Positions 40,744-54,476 are shown, counted from the first letter of the stretch. The stretch: DNA of 64,000 bases from Enoplosus armatus (GCF_043641665.1 NC_092193.1:7426501-7490500), one strand, 5' to 3'. Notes: generated by a model not told the origin, from the sequence alone. Program-made: numbers and translations.

Positions 40744-43700
40744 GTCCAACAGTAGAGTTGTCATGTCAAGTCTGTCGTCACCTCTGGGGTCAGGCCCGGG
40801 GCGCTGCGTTGTCTCCAGGTGAGAGGAGGATCCTCCTCGTACTCATGTTTATCACTCCAGTGCTGAGGAGCTGCTGAGTGAGGTCAGTGTAAACCGGGAT
40901 TAACCCTTCCCACTTTCTGGTTGACCAGAGGGTCAGGGGGAACTCTCCTGGCTCTCACTCAACTCCCATGTTTTTACTTCTTTTGTCTGGAGGAGCATCT
41001 GAAATATTTCAATCATTTCAAGAGCTTTCCTTTGCTGAGGAGTTCGGCCTGTGTTGTCGGGGATCAGAGCTCATTGGTTTACCTGTGCAGCAGCAGGTGA
41101 AACAGGAGACGTTTGGGGTCTGAGTGCCGACCCTGGAGGAATTCTTCAGGGACTCATTCCTGAGACGCCAGATGCCTTTTTTCTTAATTATGTTTTGGAA
41201 AAATGAATTCCACAAGTTCATAATTCAAAATGACCAAAATATGAGCAACATTATCTCTATGTTACATATTAGGTTAGGTTACATATTATCAAATCTACAG
41301 GTTTCGATTTCTTAAACGTTACTGAAAAACTAAATGCAGATCTGTAAAATGAGGTATTTAACAATATTTTCTCTCTGCACCAATGAGTTCTATAACTTAA
41401 CACATTTGCTATACAATGCATTTACATCATATTCATTTGGAAGATACTTTTGACGAAAGCAATTTAAAGAAAAAGAAAGTGACAGCTCTGTAACTACAGA
41501 ACATATCAGCTGCTAAACAGCAACAGTGGAATGCACAACATGTCTTCGCTTATACATTGAAATTGTCCCATTACTCACACTGTACACTAATTAACTATGC
41601 AACAGGATGTGGGGGTGCCAAAGGTCTACCCTGAGACTTCCTATAAAGTGCCCTGAACTTGGTCTGAGGACACTCCAGAGCTCCATGCCGGCACTGTGAC
41701 CTCCCAGGCAGTGTTTGCTCTCCAGTGCAGCACGAACATGTTTTCACTGTGGATCCTGGGCTCATAAAACACTCTAATTAGAGGGCATCCTTCAGCTGAG
41801 TGCAGCTATCAGTCAGTCATTTTATGTTTATGACCATTTTTTTCTGTCGCTATAAAATTATGTTGCTGAACTGAACTGGTGTATAGCTGACTTAAGGAGC
41901 CGGGGGCAGAGATAAGACACCTATAATGTCTCTGTATCAGCACTGAGGGCAACACTGTCTCCATCGGGCTGTAAACCTTGGTCGGGCACAGATACACGGC
42001 TCTGACATTCGCCCACACATGTTTCCAAAGCCGATAACTGTGTGTTCAGCCATGTAGAAGTGTTGAAAATACCCTATCTTGGCATTCTTTGAATGTAAAC
42101 AAAAGGTCATCGACTCCATGCGTGTTCTTTCGCAACACAGCAGATTCCATCATAAAGAACCAAAGCAGTCTTGAGTGACATGCAAGATATATTTAAAGAG
42201 AAGAAGAAGATAAAGAGAGGTTCTCTCTTGTCTTTGAGCTGGATTTGGCCATGTTAGCATGCAAAAAACGCAGATAGGAATACCTTACTAAAGCTTAGTC
42301 TACTGAAGGCATGAGAAAAAATCGGCTGTCCGGGTTCCATCCAGCAAGCATGCGATGAGTCACGGCAGCTTGGGCAAACAACGTTGTCTGGCGTGACTCA
42401 CAACCACTGACACATGGGTATCCAGAACACGTGGATGGGCACACAACAGGCAAGTCAGGGCAAAGGGCCCAGATAAATCCTCTGATCTCTCTCACACCAA
42501 ACCAGAGTGTGTATGTACATGAATGCATAAGTTTTGGTTTCATTGTATGTCTTCTGTTGTCTTGCTCTACTGTGTGTCTGGGTTGGTCCATCCCAGTCTA
42601 CCTGCAGCAGGATCCTGCTCTTCCACCTGTTCACATGGCCGTATACTCTTGTGATTAACAGCCCAGTGCAAACAGCAACAATCCTGTTGTGAGTCACTGA
42701 GTCAACAAGCAAGTTGTCTTCTTGTCTTTGGCTCTGAACAGTTCCCATCACACAGTCCAAGTCGCTCTTCACCGCCTCAGAAAGAGTGAAACAGTTATTT
42801 GTGCATATACACGACAAAAGTATGTAAAATATGTGAATAACATGTTAACATAAATGTATTTTTGTTGTGTTTTTGACTCATAGTTTCAAGTTGCGTTTCC
42901 AAAAGCAAACACACACACACACACAGACACCTGTCACCCTGGCAGTTATGCAGGCTTTGCATATCCTGTCTTCCTTTTCAAACAGGATTTAAAGATTAAT
43001 ATTTCACAGTGAACAAAGCAGCCAACATCGTCTCCAAGTTGATATAAACCAACCTAATGCAATACACCATGTTGTTTATTTATTCACTGTTTTCCAGGAA
43101 CCAAAATATATACAGCTATGACATGTGGCTCCTGGCAGCTGAGGTATTTGTAAGGTTAATGTAAGGCTGGGTCGGTTGTTTGGCTGTTTGGCTCAGTGTT
43201 CTCCCACAGAGTGAACCTTCAACCTGACATTAGATGGGACTTCATGCCAAACGGTGACTAGAACATTCAGTACTCATGGATGAAGCTCTTTGTTGTATTT
43301 TGTGTGTCTGTGCAGCTGGTAATTCATTTGGTGGAATGTGGTAATTCCTGCTGATGCCTTCAGGGAAATCAAAAGAAAACACCTGACCAACCATCCAAGT
43401 CTTTTAAGTCTATGTTGTACCCGAGTTAATGGTGTGATGTGATTTTATTTACCTTCAGTGTAAATTCTCAACTTGTTTCAAGAATGTTTCTGACCTTATA
43501 TCTTATCTGCTTTTTAAAATAAAGAGAAATATTACTGTGCATTCCACACTATGACAAATTTTTGTCCTGATAAAGGCCATGTGAGGTAAAAAACGGACGA
43601 CATTTTAAACCAATATCCTCGTCCAAGTAAAGCTTTTGTTATAATTCTCTCCTTGCTCTGCATCAGAGGGCCTGATCTTTTCTGTGATCAGGTTTGTCAT

Positions 43701-44269
43701 ATTCAAAAGTTTCCCTGGACTTCCCTCTATGTGAAACACAACTCTGTGTGTTAATCTGTGAAGCACAATTAAACCACAACCCACAAAAGTCCTTCCAGTT
43801 TATAATCCATTTCATGAATCTTGTTTCATGGCCATTAATGAACCTTTTGTATGTCTGTGTGTGTATGTATGATTAGCCTAGCTTAGCATAAAGACTGGAA
43901 TCATAAAACATTTCATGTCGTTATCAAATCAAGCTAACTTAATCATCAATAAATGTCATTGGAGAGCAAATGTATCAAATAACGCTAAGTTGTATTTTTA
44001 AGAACTTAATACTTTTTTGTGAGTTTCACGCCACACCACTGCAGATTTGTCCGCTTTGAGAAAATCACATATTTGAGATTCTGTACTGGATAACTTACAT
44101 GTTAAAGTCAGGATATTTTGAAGTGTAAAGTTTATGTCCATCAGGACCAAAACCTCCCGCCACAAAAACAGTTTCTTCCCCTCTGCAGTCAACCTGACAA
44201 ACTCACACTGACCCCCCCCCCCAGAACACAACACAAGTTATACGTTATATTAACGTATATCACCCCTGT
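29802..44269. other. Large intergenic stretch, no gene seen
   Basis: 14.5 kb of mainly AT-rich DNA. It holds a possible degenerate dispersed repeat at about 31905-32020 (aagtgcttttgttgcctaaa), the CT microsatellite at 40612-40746, a (CA)n run at 42908-42924 and a fragment near 43873-43920 sharing agcataaagactgga with the MITE family. Blocks at 30420-30720, 31200-31390, 34170-34330 and 39780-39960 look like complex unique sequence. No exon recognised. Confidence 0.5.
40612..40746. repeat. (TC)n/(TCTCTG)n microsatellite
   Basis: About 135 bp of nearly pure pyrimidine/CT repeat with regularly placed G, i.e. a compound CT and CTGTCT tract. Serine/leucine-rich reading frames here are artefacts. 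Confidence 0.97.
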
Positions 44270-44505
44270 CCCCACTGCGTTACATTAACGCACCCACCCC
44301 CTACTGGACACTTTATCTGGACACTTTACTTTATTCTGGTCACTGCACTGTTTGTTATTTATCTTTTTTTAATTTTTATTCTTATTTTACCTTTTATATT
44401 CTACTTATTTGTTATCGAACAATAGCACCTTCAGACCACGGCAAATTCCTTGTAATGTATGTTACTTGGCAATAAACAGTTTCTGATTCTGATTCTGATT
44501 CTGAT
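44270..44505 (+). mobile_element. 3' end of a fish non-LTR retrotransposon
   Basis: Phrases ggacactttatctggacact, ttattctggtcactgcactg, caaattccttgtaatgtatg and ttggcaataaacagtttctg, ending in a (TGATTC)n tail, match the 3' UTR and tail organisation of fish LINEs. 5'-truncated, no reverse transcriptase. Family not assigned. Confidence 0.65.
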
Positions 44506-45312
44506 GCAGGTTACAGTGAAGTCATACAGATGCAGCAAGTTAAAAAGTACTTGAGCCTTGACATTCACAGCCCAGCTGCTCCATGTCAAAGCCATTCTGG
44601 AAACAAATAACGTATCTGGTGTGTAGAGCCAAGAAGCTGTTGTAGTTTAGTTATGAAATTTGTGAGACTGATAAAGGGAAATCCTAATCAAGAACACATG
44701 TTATACTACAAATGAACCTAAAAAAAACATTGACATCTGCAATGAGAACTCGTAATCCAAAGGAATCTGACAGGTTGACTGGAAATGTTTCACGATCAGT
44801 TTCATTTTTTGTCCCTTGTAACCCTCTGAAGTGTACATTTGTCATCTGCTGTTGTACTTTCCACAGAAAATCCACCCTGCTGTGACTGTGAAAGTGCAGC
44901 CGCAGACTCTCTGCGGTCACTCAGGGTCTGAGGATGAAGACGAGGTCCCCGGGGTCCTGATGTGGCAACTACACTGGACACCACAGCTCAGAGGTCTCTA
45001 GCAGAGAATGGGATACGTTTTTTCTTTGCTTTTTCCTTTTTTTTTTTCTCCGGGGTCGCGTAAACACCAGCGCCAGACCTGAGTGGGATCAAAGTGCTCA
45101 TTAAAGAAGCCCACAACCCTGAGAAATGGCAGACCAAATAGCAGCCCATGGTGGCGGGCAAAAACTAAATTTGGAACAAGGGCACGCATTCATTTCCCAG
45201 GAATGGGGTGTCTTAGGCAATTGCCATTGAGCAACGACAGTGTTTTAAACAGGAGTTTTTTTAAAGCTACAGTAACAAACAGCACAGTTTTGATGCAGAT
45301 AGATAGATAGAC

Positions 45313-45388
<76 letters not shown>

Positions 45389-46396
45389 GCTTGAGACATA
45401 CTGTAAATATGCAGACAAAGAATCATACACAGTATTAAAGTTGTGTTTTCTTTTCAAATATAAATGCCACATTGCATCTAAACCAGCTATATTACATGGT
45501 GCAAATGAGCAAAATGGTCCAAATAAAGAGAAAACCCTGCCAGTTATTCATTACACAGGTCAGTGCAGCTCACGCATGATTGACAAGTCTATAAACAGGT
45601 GACCAAACCTCCAGTTAAAATAACAGACACCTTTATGGAAAGAAAATGTGCATTACATCTAATTTTCATACCACGAAGGTGTCATAGTTTCTGCTCATTT
45701 AACGGTTTCCTCCAGCTGGGCTGAAATAGTGGAAATGCAGTGTTTGTGTGTGTAACAGAAACACACTGAGGCATCTGTTGTACGCCGGCAAACACAGGAC
45801 TGTGATTCACAGTTGGTGACTGCTTGAAGTCAATGTATTTTTTTCTTATGATCAGAGTCTAACTGCCATTTGTATCGGCTGGTAAGATACAGAAAAACAC
45901 CTTTGATGTGGCTTCTGAGTGAAAGCAAAAACGCAAAAGCACAATTACATATCACCACTTACAGGTTTCTTCAAGGCTCAATCAGAGAAATGTTAACATT
46001 TGTGCAAGGGACAATAGGCTTTCCAGTTCCGACCGTAAATCAAAACGGCCTTGTGTAAACAGAGGGAACGAGTCAATCTGGAATCATCTGTTGATTCAGA
46101 TTTCTATTTGAGTCTTTGTGATTATGGCTTTCCCACCATTGCTCTGTAATTATAGACCTGCTCTCCTCAGCAGTAAGGTTCACATTACAAGTGTGGTTAT
46201 CAACATGTGTGTGAGAGTGAGTGAGAATGTGTGAGAGTGAGTGTACGTGACGGGCAGTGGAGGTCTTACAGCGCAGCCTGAGCGTGCCTGTGGTTGACCT
46301 GTTACCCTTAACGTCCACTGTGGAGGCTTAATTACCAGAAATAATGCCTCTGGTGAGACTTAATATAAACAGTGTGATACATGAGTGTACTGATGA
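44506..46396. other. Intergenic sequence containing a GATA microsatellite
   Basis: Apart from the microsatellite at 45297-45388, no mobile element or gene is recognised. Confidence 0.5.
45297..45388. repeat. (AGAT)n microsatellite
   Basis: About 23 tetranucleotide copies with a single interrupted unit (agac at about 45309). Tyr-Leu-Ser-Ile repeat frames on the minus strand are artefacts. Confidence 0.98.
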
Positions 46397-46880
46397 CAGG
46401 GTTGGAAAATAACCAATAATAATAAGACATTTACTCAAGGTCTACTGTTTAGGTACTTGTTGTTTCCTTGAGTATTTTTTATTTCCCACTACATTTCAAA
46501 GGGTAATATTGTACTTTCACCAATAGGTATAGTTACTAGTTACTTTAAGATTAAGATTTTGTATACAAAACATATGATCAGTTAACACTTTGTTATGGAT
46601 TAAACTACCATATCGTACATAGGATAAGTAAAGTTATCTCCATCTTAATCAGCTACAACTATAAAATGCTGCTTTCACATGAATGTATCAGTAATTGTAA
46701 TCCAATTATACAATATGTAACACTGTGCAAGGGGCAGAGTATTTTACTTTTGAAAATAAATTACATTTTAGGGACAATACTCACATACTGTTGTCACGTT
46801 TTGAAGGCAGAACTTTTATTTATGATTAGTAGTTTTACACTGTGTTGTTTCTACTTTTACTTGAAGTTATAATCCTTAAG
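46397..46880 (+). mobile_element. hAT-like non-autonomous element (Tol2-like family copy)
   Basis: Starts cagggttggaaaataac, a diverged form of the CAGTGGTGGAAAGTAAC end. It continues with catttactcaagg, cccactacatttcaaaggg, taatattgtactttcacc and ttactttaagattaagattt, all typical of this abundant fish family. The right end is not clear. Confidence 0.6.
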
Positions 46881-46945
46881 ATTTCATTCTTGGTGGATTT
46901 GGCGACACCTGTGGTTGCTGTTGGTAATAGCAAGTGTAGTGTGCT

Positions 46946-47060
46946 GTGTCCAAAATCGCTCCCTCGTTCACTCAATCACAATTCGCTATATAATTATATA
47001 ATATAATATACACTCAACAGTTTACTCTATAATGAGATGTTAATTCTGATTTGGGACACT
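46946..47060. mobile_element. Short palindromic-ended repeat (gtgtccaaaatc)
   Basis: GTGTCCAAAATC at 46946-46957 is mirrored by GATTTGGGACAC at 47049-47060 (one mismatch), bounding 115 bp of AT-rich sequence with ctatataattatataat inside. Resembles a small fish MITE. Confidence 0.5.
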
Positions 47061-48440
47061 TTAATCATCATCGTATTGCGTCAGTGACAGGTGGTTTGTC
47101 ACACGACTGTAATTTTAACATGTATAAAATGTGAAGCATTGCATGGTGGGATTTTTAGTAGACAGTAGTACATGCCACGGACGCTGCTTTCTTCTTTATT
47201 ATTGGGGACATTTTCTGAGGAAACTATAGTAGATAGAAAGGAGTATTTTGACATGGTAGTATTTCTGTTTTTTTCCTGATACTTCTTCCACCACTGGCGT
47301 TTGCTTTTTGTGAATGCAGCCAAAAGAACTAAAGGATTAGGCAAAATGCTTCCAAAATGTTTCCTCTGTCAAACGGGAGGACTGTTGAGGAGAAACGCAG
47401 GCTTACAGCTTTTAGGTAAAACCACATTTTAACTGTGGAATTTTGATTCTCCAGAGAAGTCATCAGTCAAACGGAGGACAGGACTGAGTTGTAGTTTCTT
47501 TAAGCTCAAGAGACAGCGCCAACAGTCCCACTTTTTAAGTGTAGATAGAGATATTCCCCGATGAGGCTTAGACAGGCCTAACCCTCGAATGATGAATTAG
47601 GCTATTCACCTCTCCCAAATCCACACAGACCTCTGTGTGTTTTGTCACATGAAAACATAAGGTTGCCTCTTGTACCCCAGGTCCAAGTATGTAAAAACAG
47701 AGGAAATAGCTGAAAGAAAAGGTGTCATTTTTCTTCCATCTGAAAGAGTGCGTTTGTGTGTGTGTGCGTGTACGACTCAGAGAGGGTGAGTGAGAAAAAG
47801 TGAGGGCGCCTGCATGCGTGAGAAGCACATGGAGGGAAAGTGAGGGCGCGAAGGGAGAAAGAGAAACCGGCCTCTAATTCGCTGATCTCAGCTGATTACA
47901 TTTTCCCGTCCAGACGGTAGACATTCCTCCAACCTGTGGCCGCAACTGTCGGGCCCCTCGGTTTTCACTCGGCAGCAGAGTCCCATTAGAGGTAAACAAC
48001 CCTGAGTCTATGCAGGCCGCAGAAACAGGTGGGCGTGAGGGGTGAGACTGGTCACTACAACCCTGTTAGAGGTCAACAGACAGAACATCTTCACCAAAAT
48101 TTTAGACGGATTCAAACTTTTTAACCATTTGTATGTCTGATTTTCTCATGTACATCAAAAAGGAGGAAAAATGTTTCCTTGTGGTTTCTGTTTGCTTACA
48201 TGGCTGTGAAAACACAACATCTGTGCCGCAAAGAGTTAAACATCAGATCTGTTTCGCTGCTCTAAATACAGCCTTGGAATGTGATCTGCCGGAGTTGATC
48301 GGAGTGAAGCTGTCATTCCCACAGGGAGCAAACCGCTTCACATCTCTAGGTTGACATGTGAAACAGCCGTCACAATGAATATTATATTATTGTTAATCCT
48401 GCAACATTTTACTGTTGTAGGTGGTTGAGGTAGTTTAGTG
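47061..48440. other. Intergenic sequence, possible conserved block
   Basis: No gene seen. About 47860-48010 is complex, GC-richer sequence containing an acattcc TEAD-like core. Confidence 0.45.
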
Positions 48441-48530
48441 CAGTGGTTCGCAACCTGGGGGTAGGGCCACACCAAAGGGCCACAATTTAAATATGAGGGG
48501 TTCGTGAGGTGATTGATGGGGTGGGAAAGA
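48441..48530 (+). mobile_element. hAT-like terminal fragment (CAGTGGTTCGCAACC)
   Basis: cagtggttcgcaacctgggg followed by a gggccaca…ggggttcgtgaggtg pattern is the familiar left end of a fish/vertebrate hAT family. A reverse-orientation relative lies at 55083-55146. The right terminus was not found. Confidence 0.65.
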
Positions 48531-48914
48531 ACACAAACATGTATTCTTCTTCAGTACTTTTCTCAAATTTTTGCTGTTTAGTAAACGGTTATTTAAATGA
48601 CACCATCAGAGAAGTTCAGAGGGGAAATCTGTCTTTGGTGGAACTCCTAAAGGCTCCATCAGACCTGTTTGGCGGACAGTCGAACAGCTCTAGAAACCCT
48701 GTCCCCCGCACACCTGTCTGACGTCGGAATTGGGGGGGCGGGGGCTTTGTCCAACCGTTTCTGTAACTTTTGGAAAATTATCCAACATACATATCCACTT
48801 CACGCAATGATTGGCCAGCAAAGGAGCAAAGGTTTGAGCTTCCCTCTCCTGCTCTCTTTTCCCGTTCGTGACACAACTATTTCTGTCACTTTTCATGTGA
48901 GCAACCTAGTCCCA

Positions 48915-49000
48915 GTAGCATAAAGTGGATATACTCAGGTAAAGTACAAGTACCTCAAAATTGCACTTAAATAAATGTACTTAGTTACTTTCCACCATTG
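48915..49000 (-). mobile_element. Tol2-like hAT terminal fragment
   Basis: Ends ttagttactttccaccattg, the reverse complement of CAATGGTGGAAAGTAACTAA, preceded by aaagtacaagtacctcaaaa. A single end of the same family as 14442 and 60887. Confidence 0.7.
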
Positions 49001-49240
49001 CTGGACACTCGCAGACACATATGTACAGTCAAAACACACACCTCAGCATCAGTTTTTCCGCCATGAAGGCCACAAAGGTCAAGGAAACAGTGGCAGCGTT
49101 TCAACAAGCTTCCCCCCTCCCCTCCCTTTCTCTGTTCCTCAGCAGGCCACACGTTTACTATCAACAGGAAACATCTTTTTCGGCAAAGGAAGTGTTACTC
49201 TCTAATTGGCCTGATGTGATTCAATGACCAGAGTGCTCTC

Positions 49241-49304
49241 AGCCAATGGGAGGGGGATTATTTTAAGAGGAGGTATAAAAGGGAACAGAGGCCCTTCCAG
49301 AAAG
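49241..49304 (+). promoter_or_regulatory. Candidate CCAAT/TATA promoter
   Basis: AGCCAATGGG at 49241-49250 and GGTATAAAAGGG with TATAAAA at 49274-49280 sit at the spacing expected of a pol II core promoter, predicting a start near 49304. An inverted CCAAT (ATTGG) lies at 49205-49209. No known gene follows. The first downstream ATG (49337) opens only a 40-codon frame. Confidence 0.4.
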
Positions 49305-49489
49305 CTTAGACGGCACAAAGTTCTCACACCGACTACATGGTGTGCTCTCAGCTCAACTTCTGCAAAGTTGTTAAGACTGTACATAGACACATTACTAAGC
49401 ACATCTGGTTTCATTGTTGTTTCATGGATCCCATAACACATCATGATACCACAGCCTAAGCAAAAGAGGATGGGGGAAACCCAGAGTAC

Positions 49490-49501
49490 AAAAAAAAAAA
49501 A
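49490..49501. repeat. Poly(A) tract
   Basis: A run of about 12 A following cagagtac. There is no AATAAA just upstream, so it is most simply a homopolymer. Confidence 0.8.
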
Positions 49502-52500
49502 CTGACCTCGTTATGATTCCCCAGTCTTGGCTAATGCGTTCCTCCTCACACATTTTACGAACGGAGAAAAATGATCCAGTAGCCTGTAATATATCAAATC
49601 ATAAATCAAACAGGAGCTACCAGGCATATGAAGGTGAGAGGAAGGTCCCCTTGAAAGGTATTTACTGTTATTTTTTTTACTTTTGGAGCTCTGTCTCATG
49701 ACGGAGCAGTTACCCCCCTCAGCTGCCACTGGTGCCACCATCTCTCTTTTAGTCCACACATTCCTGAAGGTGATTGTTCTTGCCAACTTTGACTTTTCTA
49801 TTTTTTTTTTTTTTGCTTCAATGGACTGTGAGAGGCATGAGAGCAGAGCCAAAAATATCATTACACAGAGGGTGACATTAGGGGGAGCACGGCCTAGCGA
49901 CGGGGAGCTATGACGGAGTTCCCTGATTAGTGAGTTACCACGCAGAGACAAAGGGCCTCTGAAATCACAGGAAACAGAACAATCAAAGAGCCGGCGCACA
50001 TTCCAAGAAAAGCAGCAAGCCACAGAAACACAACATGATCCAGGACGTTGCTGCGTCTGAACATCTGATGAAAGCTTTAGCTGAGCAAGTGCAGTGAATT
50101 ATTAGTAATAGAATGATGCCAAGGACGGAGCAAATAGCTGAAATCTTAAATCACTGAAACGCATACATCAGGCGCTATCTTTGATCGCTGTTCATCACAT
50201 TTTCCAACTGAGAGAGGGAAAATCAAAAGAAGACATGAATCTCAGCCATATTTGGATAAGAACTGACCCTAATTATAACTGTTTGAATCTGTCTTACAAT
50301 CTAGCTGACAGGTATTTTCATACACTTGCAGATGCAAAACCCCCAAACCCTCAAAACTGTAGGGTCCCCCGTCCCCCCCCCCCAAAAAAACACCACCAGG
50401 CCCACACATCTTCCCCCATGATCCATTAGATCTCGGCCTGGACTCAGGAAATAACTGGCTCCTTCCCTTTCTCCAAAATGGCAGCAATGTTTCCGCAGCA
50501 TTGGTTTGCTGGATTAGAACAATTCCCCACCAGTCCATAATTTGTGGGATTCTCATAACACGCCACACCCTGCCATACATTTCCATTATAACCTCATTTT
50601 GTCCTCTGATGAGGATATTTCAGGATGAAAGAGGACATCTATCCAGTTTTTGGTGAAGGACCCTCCAGTTTTTGGGGGGCTGCTTTTGGTTACGGCCTAC
50701 ACGGATGAGCTTCTAGCCGCTAAATGTCTCCGATTTCTCCTCAATTGTTCAGTAGCAGGTAACAACAGGGTTGGGTGGAAAACCCTCAATGTGGGCGCAC
50801 AAATTCTAGGTCAAGTAGAGACGAAGGGAATCTATTTTCAGCAAAATGTGCTGTTTATCTCTGTGTGTAAATCCAGTGGGGAACCTCTTCCCCCACAAGT
50901 CAGGCCCACTTCTCTAACTTGTGGCATATGTGGCTACCTATGTGATGCCGTTGCAAGATTATCTGTTTTCTCTTTCTCTTTTGTTTGGTCTTTTTGTGTG
51001 TGACATAAACAACTACCAAATTGATTAACAACAGTTATAGTCTTCTAGTTATACCGAGTTAAATCCAAACATAAGATCTTGATGGAGAGTTTCAGTATAT
51101 CCTGAGTATTTCCACAAGATTAGAAACATGATGCCATCTGAGGATCAAATGCAGAGAACATAACAAGTTGTGAGTTCTTCCTCTGTGTTTCCAGGCAGAC
51201 AGCGTATCACTCAGGCTTGTGCAACGCAATGGGGCGAGGGCGAAAAATGCCAGATGAGTATAAATCTTAACACGGTTGACCTCAGAGTCTGCGAAAACAA
51301 ATTAGGACCCGACAGTCCCCTTGGCTCAAAGACACACACATTATATACACAAGTGGTGTACATGTGTTCCTGTTAATCGCCGATTTGAGAGACAACATTC
51401 GACATGGGCCTCAGCGCAGGCAACAATGTCTCTGTCGTGAGCCTGTGTGAGGTCCACGCTGCTGAGCTGATCGTAGACAAAGCACAACAGAGAGATGCAG
51501 GCAGAGATCAAGAGACAATGCGAGCGCAGCTCTCACATGTTGCTGTTCAGCTGAGTAGGAAATTTACAGAATGGTGAATGCATCAGTTTCCTGATAGCGT
51601 TAAAGACAGAGAAGCTTCAACACGTCACTCTGAAAAAAAAAGGGCCGCTCATTTTGTTCCATTACATAAACACAATCACCACATTCACACATGAAGCTAC
51701 ACTGGCACAGAGGTCTGCAGAGCTGCACATGCACACACACTCAAAAATACACACAGATACAAATGTTATCAATGCATCCGCGCCAGAGACTTTAGAAAGA
51801 TGGTATTTGCTGTTCAAAAAAGGTGCACCACATTGAGTAGAGAGGAACTGTGATTGTTCATTGCAAACATGCAAGCCACCTCAGTTTGCGTTAACCCACA
51901 ACACACAAAGCCTCGTGCTCCTACACACGAAACACACTTCAGGAAATTATGGCCAAACTGTGAGAAGATTCACTGTTCAAAAAACAGGATGTGGTTACCA
52001 GCTGCATTAAACCAGAGTACACCTCTGTAATACTAACATTCAAAATACACTGACAACCTGCAATGTCTGACTACTAAAACTCTAAAACAGAACTGAGAAA
52101 ACTGCTACACATTGAATTTTATTTTGTTTCATTTGCATATGAAGTGCATGTTCAAACAAGCATGTTGCTCATTTGTGCCGGAATGCAGTTCCTCAAAGAA
52201 GAAGCTCCTTGTCATTAGAAAGTTGTACTCACTCACATGCATGCGGGCCTTTGTCAAAGAACATCTCTATCCCCTTAACAAAAGAATGTCTGAATTGCAT
52301 AATACGCCAGGCAGGTAGATTAGCAAAGGCTTATTCCTCCTGCACCGTGTCTGTGCCTCAGGTTAAACAGAGCAGCTGCATTTGAGAATGTCACCCAGAG
52401 CTGCGGGGCTCTCCTTCCAAATGAGCACACATGCATTTATGGATCAAGTGTGTTTATCCCCTCAGCCTGCCACAGGTTGAAGTACATGACCTGTCCTGCT

Positions 52501-52908
52501 GCAGAGAAGTGCCCAGGCACGCTGGCGATTGTGAAGACTTAGATGGGAACAAAAACAAGGAGGGAATTAATCGAGCCAAGAGTCATTATCTGAGCGGTTA
52601 GTGTCAGCGGCTCAAAGGACAACACAGGCAACAGGTCTTGTGACGAGCCGGTGTTAGAACAGGATCTGACAGTTGAGCTGAGCTGCAAACAAGATGGGCC
52701 TGATAAGTGCTTAAGGGAGAGCACAGGTGAGTTTTAAGTGGTCAGTCAAGGTTGAGAGGGTGGGGACCTCGAGCTCTCCAGAGGTCATGGACTCAGGGAC
52801 GCCTCAGAGGAGCAGCCACTTCGACCTTTGACCCTTAAAGAAGCCTGTGAGACGTGGTCACAGGCTCAGATGTTGCGGAGGGAGAGTTGCTCTGCTGTTG
52901 CTAAGCAC

Positions 52909-52940
<32 letters not shown>

Positions 52941-54476
52941 GTGTAACACTCACTATTCACTGTGACAGTACAAGATGATCACATATTTTGGAAACAGTTG
53001 GTTGATGAATAAGACACAGCAGCACTGTGTCATACGACGCTGTGGTGCAGTTACGTCAGCAGTCCTTCCTTGTAGTGACAACCTCAGCCCTTCACAAACA
53101 GACCTGACCCTTGCCTTGACTTATTAGAAAAATATGCATTGAAGCCTGAATTGGACGTGCGTGGTGATTTTATTGTTCAGTAATCATTCTCTTTCTGATG
53201 TCAGATGGTGTCATCATCTTGGATTTCAACTATGCTATTAGTTTAGTCTTCACTCCTCAGCTGCTCAGGTATGATAAGAAGCAGCCCCCGTCTATTTCCA
53301 CCCCACAAAAAGCCCATAAATTACAGCCTGATCAATGGTGGGGCCCATTCAGGAAGTGAGTGAAGAGGCACAGATAATACAAGAGATACAGGTTATTAAA
53401 GAGCAGCGGGGAGAAGGGGGAGTTTGAAGTTAACCAGTCGGGTGAGGCCCCTGAGCCATTACAGCAGGTTAATTGTACCTTAGCTGAAGTGCTAAATAGA
53501 CCAGTAACCTGTGCTTTGGTGCCGTTTATTGAAGCCAGGTGTAGTAAATAAATCAATTAGGTATGCGGCCTCAGCAGAAATTTGACTCACTTCACTTCTT
53601 GGGAGAGTTTTCAAAGCTATCTTTGACTTTACGTTGGGCACTGTGTGGGTATTTTCAGTTCTGCTACAGTAGTAATGGTACGGTATTACGGTATTTAAAA
53701 TAGATGAAAATCCTCCAACTGTAAACGACTTTAGAGATTTTAAATCAGGTTTCATCAGTGGACTGCACATAGCCACAAAGAAACTGCTGAAAGTTGGAGA
53801 GGAAACCGACATGCGGCTCAGCAAACCACTCTCTCTGTTGAGGTAGCACACTTCACACATGACGAACTGAATATTTTGCATTGGTGTGGATTCTCTCAGT
53901 GCAGCATGGACCCACCTGGTTAACTTACAAAAACCACACTACAAACACCAATTCCTGTCAGCAGGCTAAGAATGAAAGAGGGACACATCAAAATCTGAAT
54001 GCTGCGCGTGCCAAATGTTCGGTACACACCGGATCTCGTTTGTTTGTCAACCACAGGTTGTTATCTTCTCTGCCTTTTTGCAGCCAAACCCAAAAATCTA
54101 AATTACTCAGTTGTAGATACACCCTCTGCACCTGAACACTCCCTTTAACTGCTCTAACTGTCCAAAGTAGAAAATGCATTGATTTAGCACTCGTTACACC
54201 CAGAAATCACTTCATCGTCTGTATTTTTCTCAATATGAAACTCACACAGTGGCCAACATTAAATGAGAATCAAACAATACTACAGTTTCCATATTACTCA
54301 GTGTGAGCCAACAGTAAGTGAGACTAAGCATACCATGCTGGATACCATCCGTCAGCATCTTTCTCACCGCTCACCCACTTGAAAAACAGGGTTTTTTTTA
54401 TGACAGTTTGACTTGGGGTTAATGTCCCTGTGCTCCTTTGAGATAGCATCTGTAATGTTCAGAGGAACCTGTCCGA
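49502..54476. other. Intergenic sequence, no gene seen
   Basis: Contains the GT microsatellite at 52909-52936, a C/A run at about 50373-50387 and otherwise unique sequence. No exon or transposon recognised. Confidence 0.5.
52909..52936. repeat. (TG)14 microsatellite
   Basis: 28 bp of uninterrupted TG dinucleotides. Confidence 0.97.

Noticed and set aside
45190..45472. Minus-strand frames with Ile-Tyr-Leu-Ser repeats
   Set aside because: Translation of the (AGAT)n microsatellite.
49511..50023. 170-codon open frame on the minus strand
   Set aside because: No recognisable domain. It spans A/T-rich tracts (a long T run becomes lysines) and shows no splice or promoter support. Length is compatible with chance in 64 kb.
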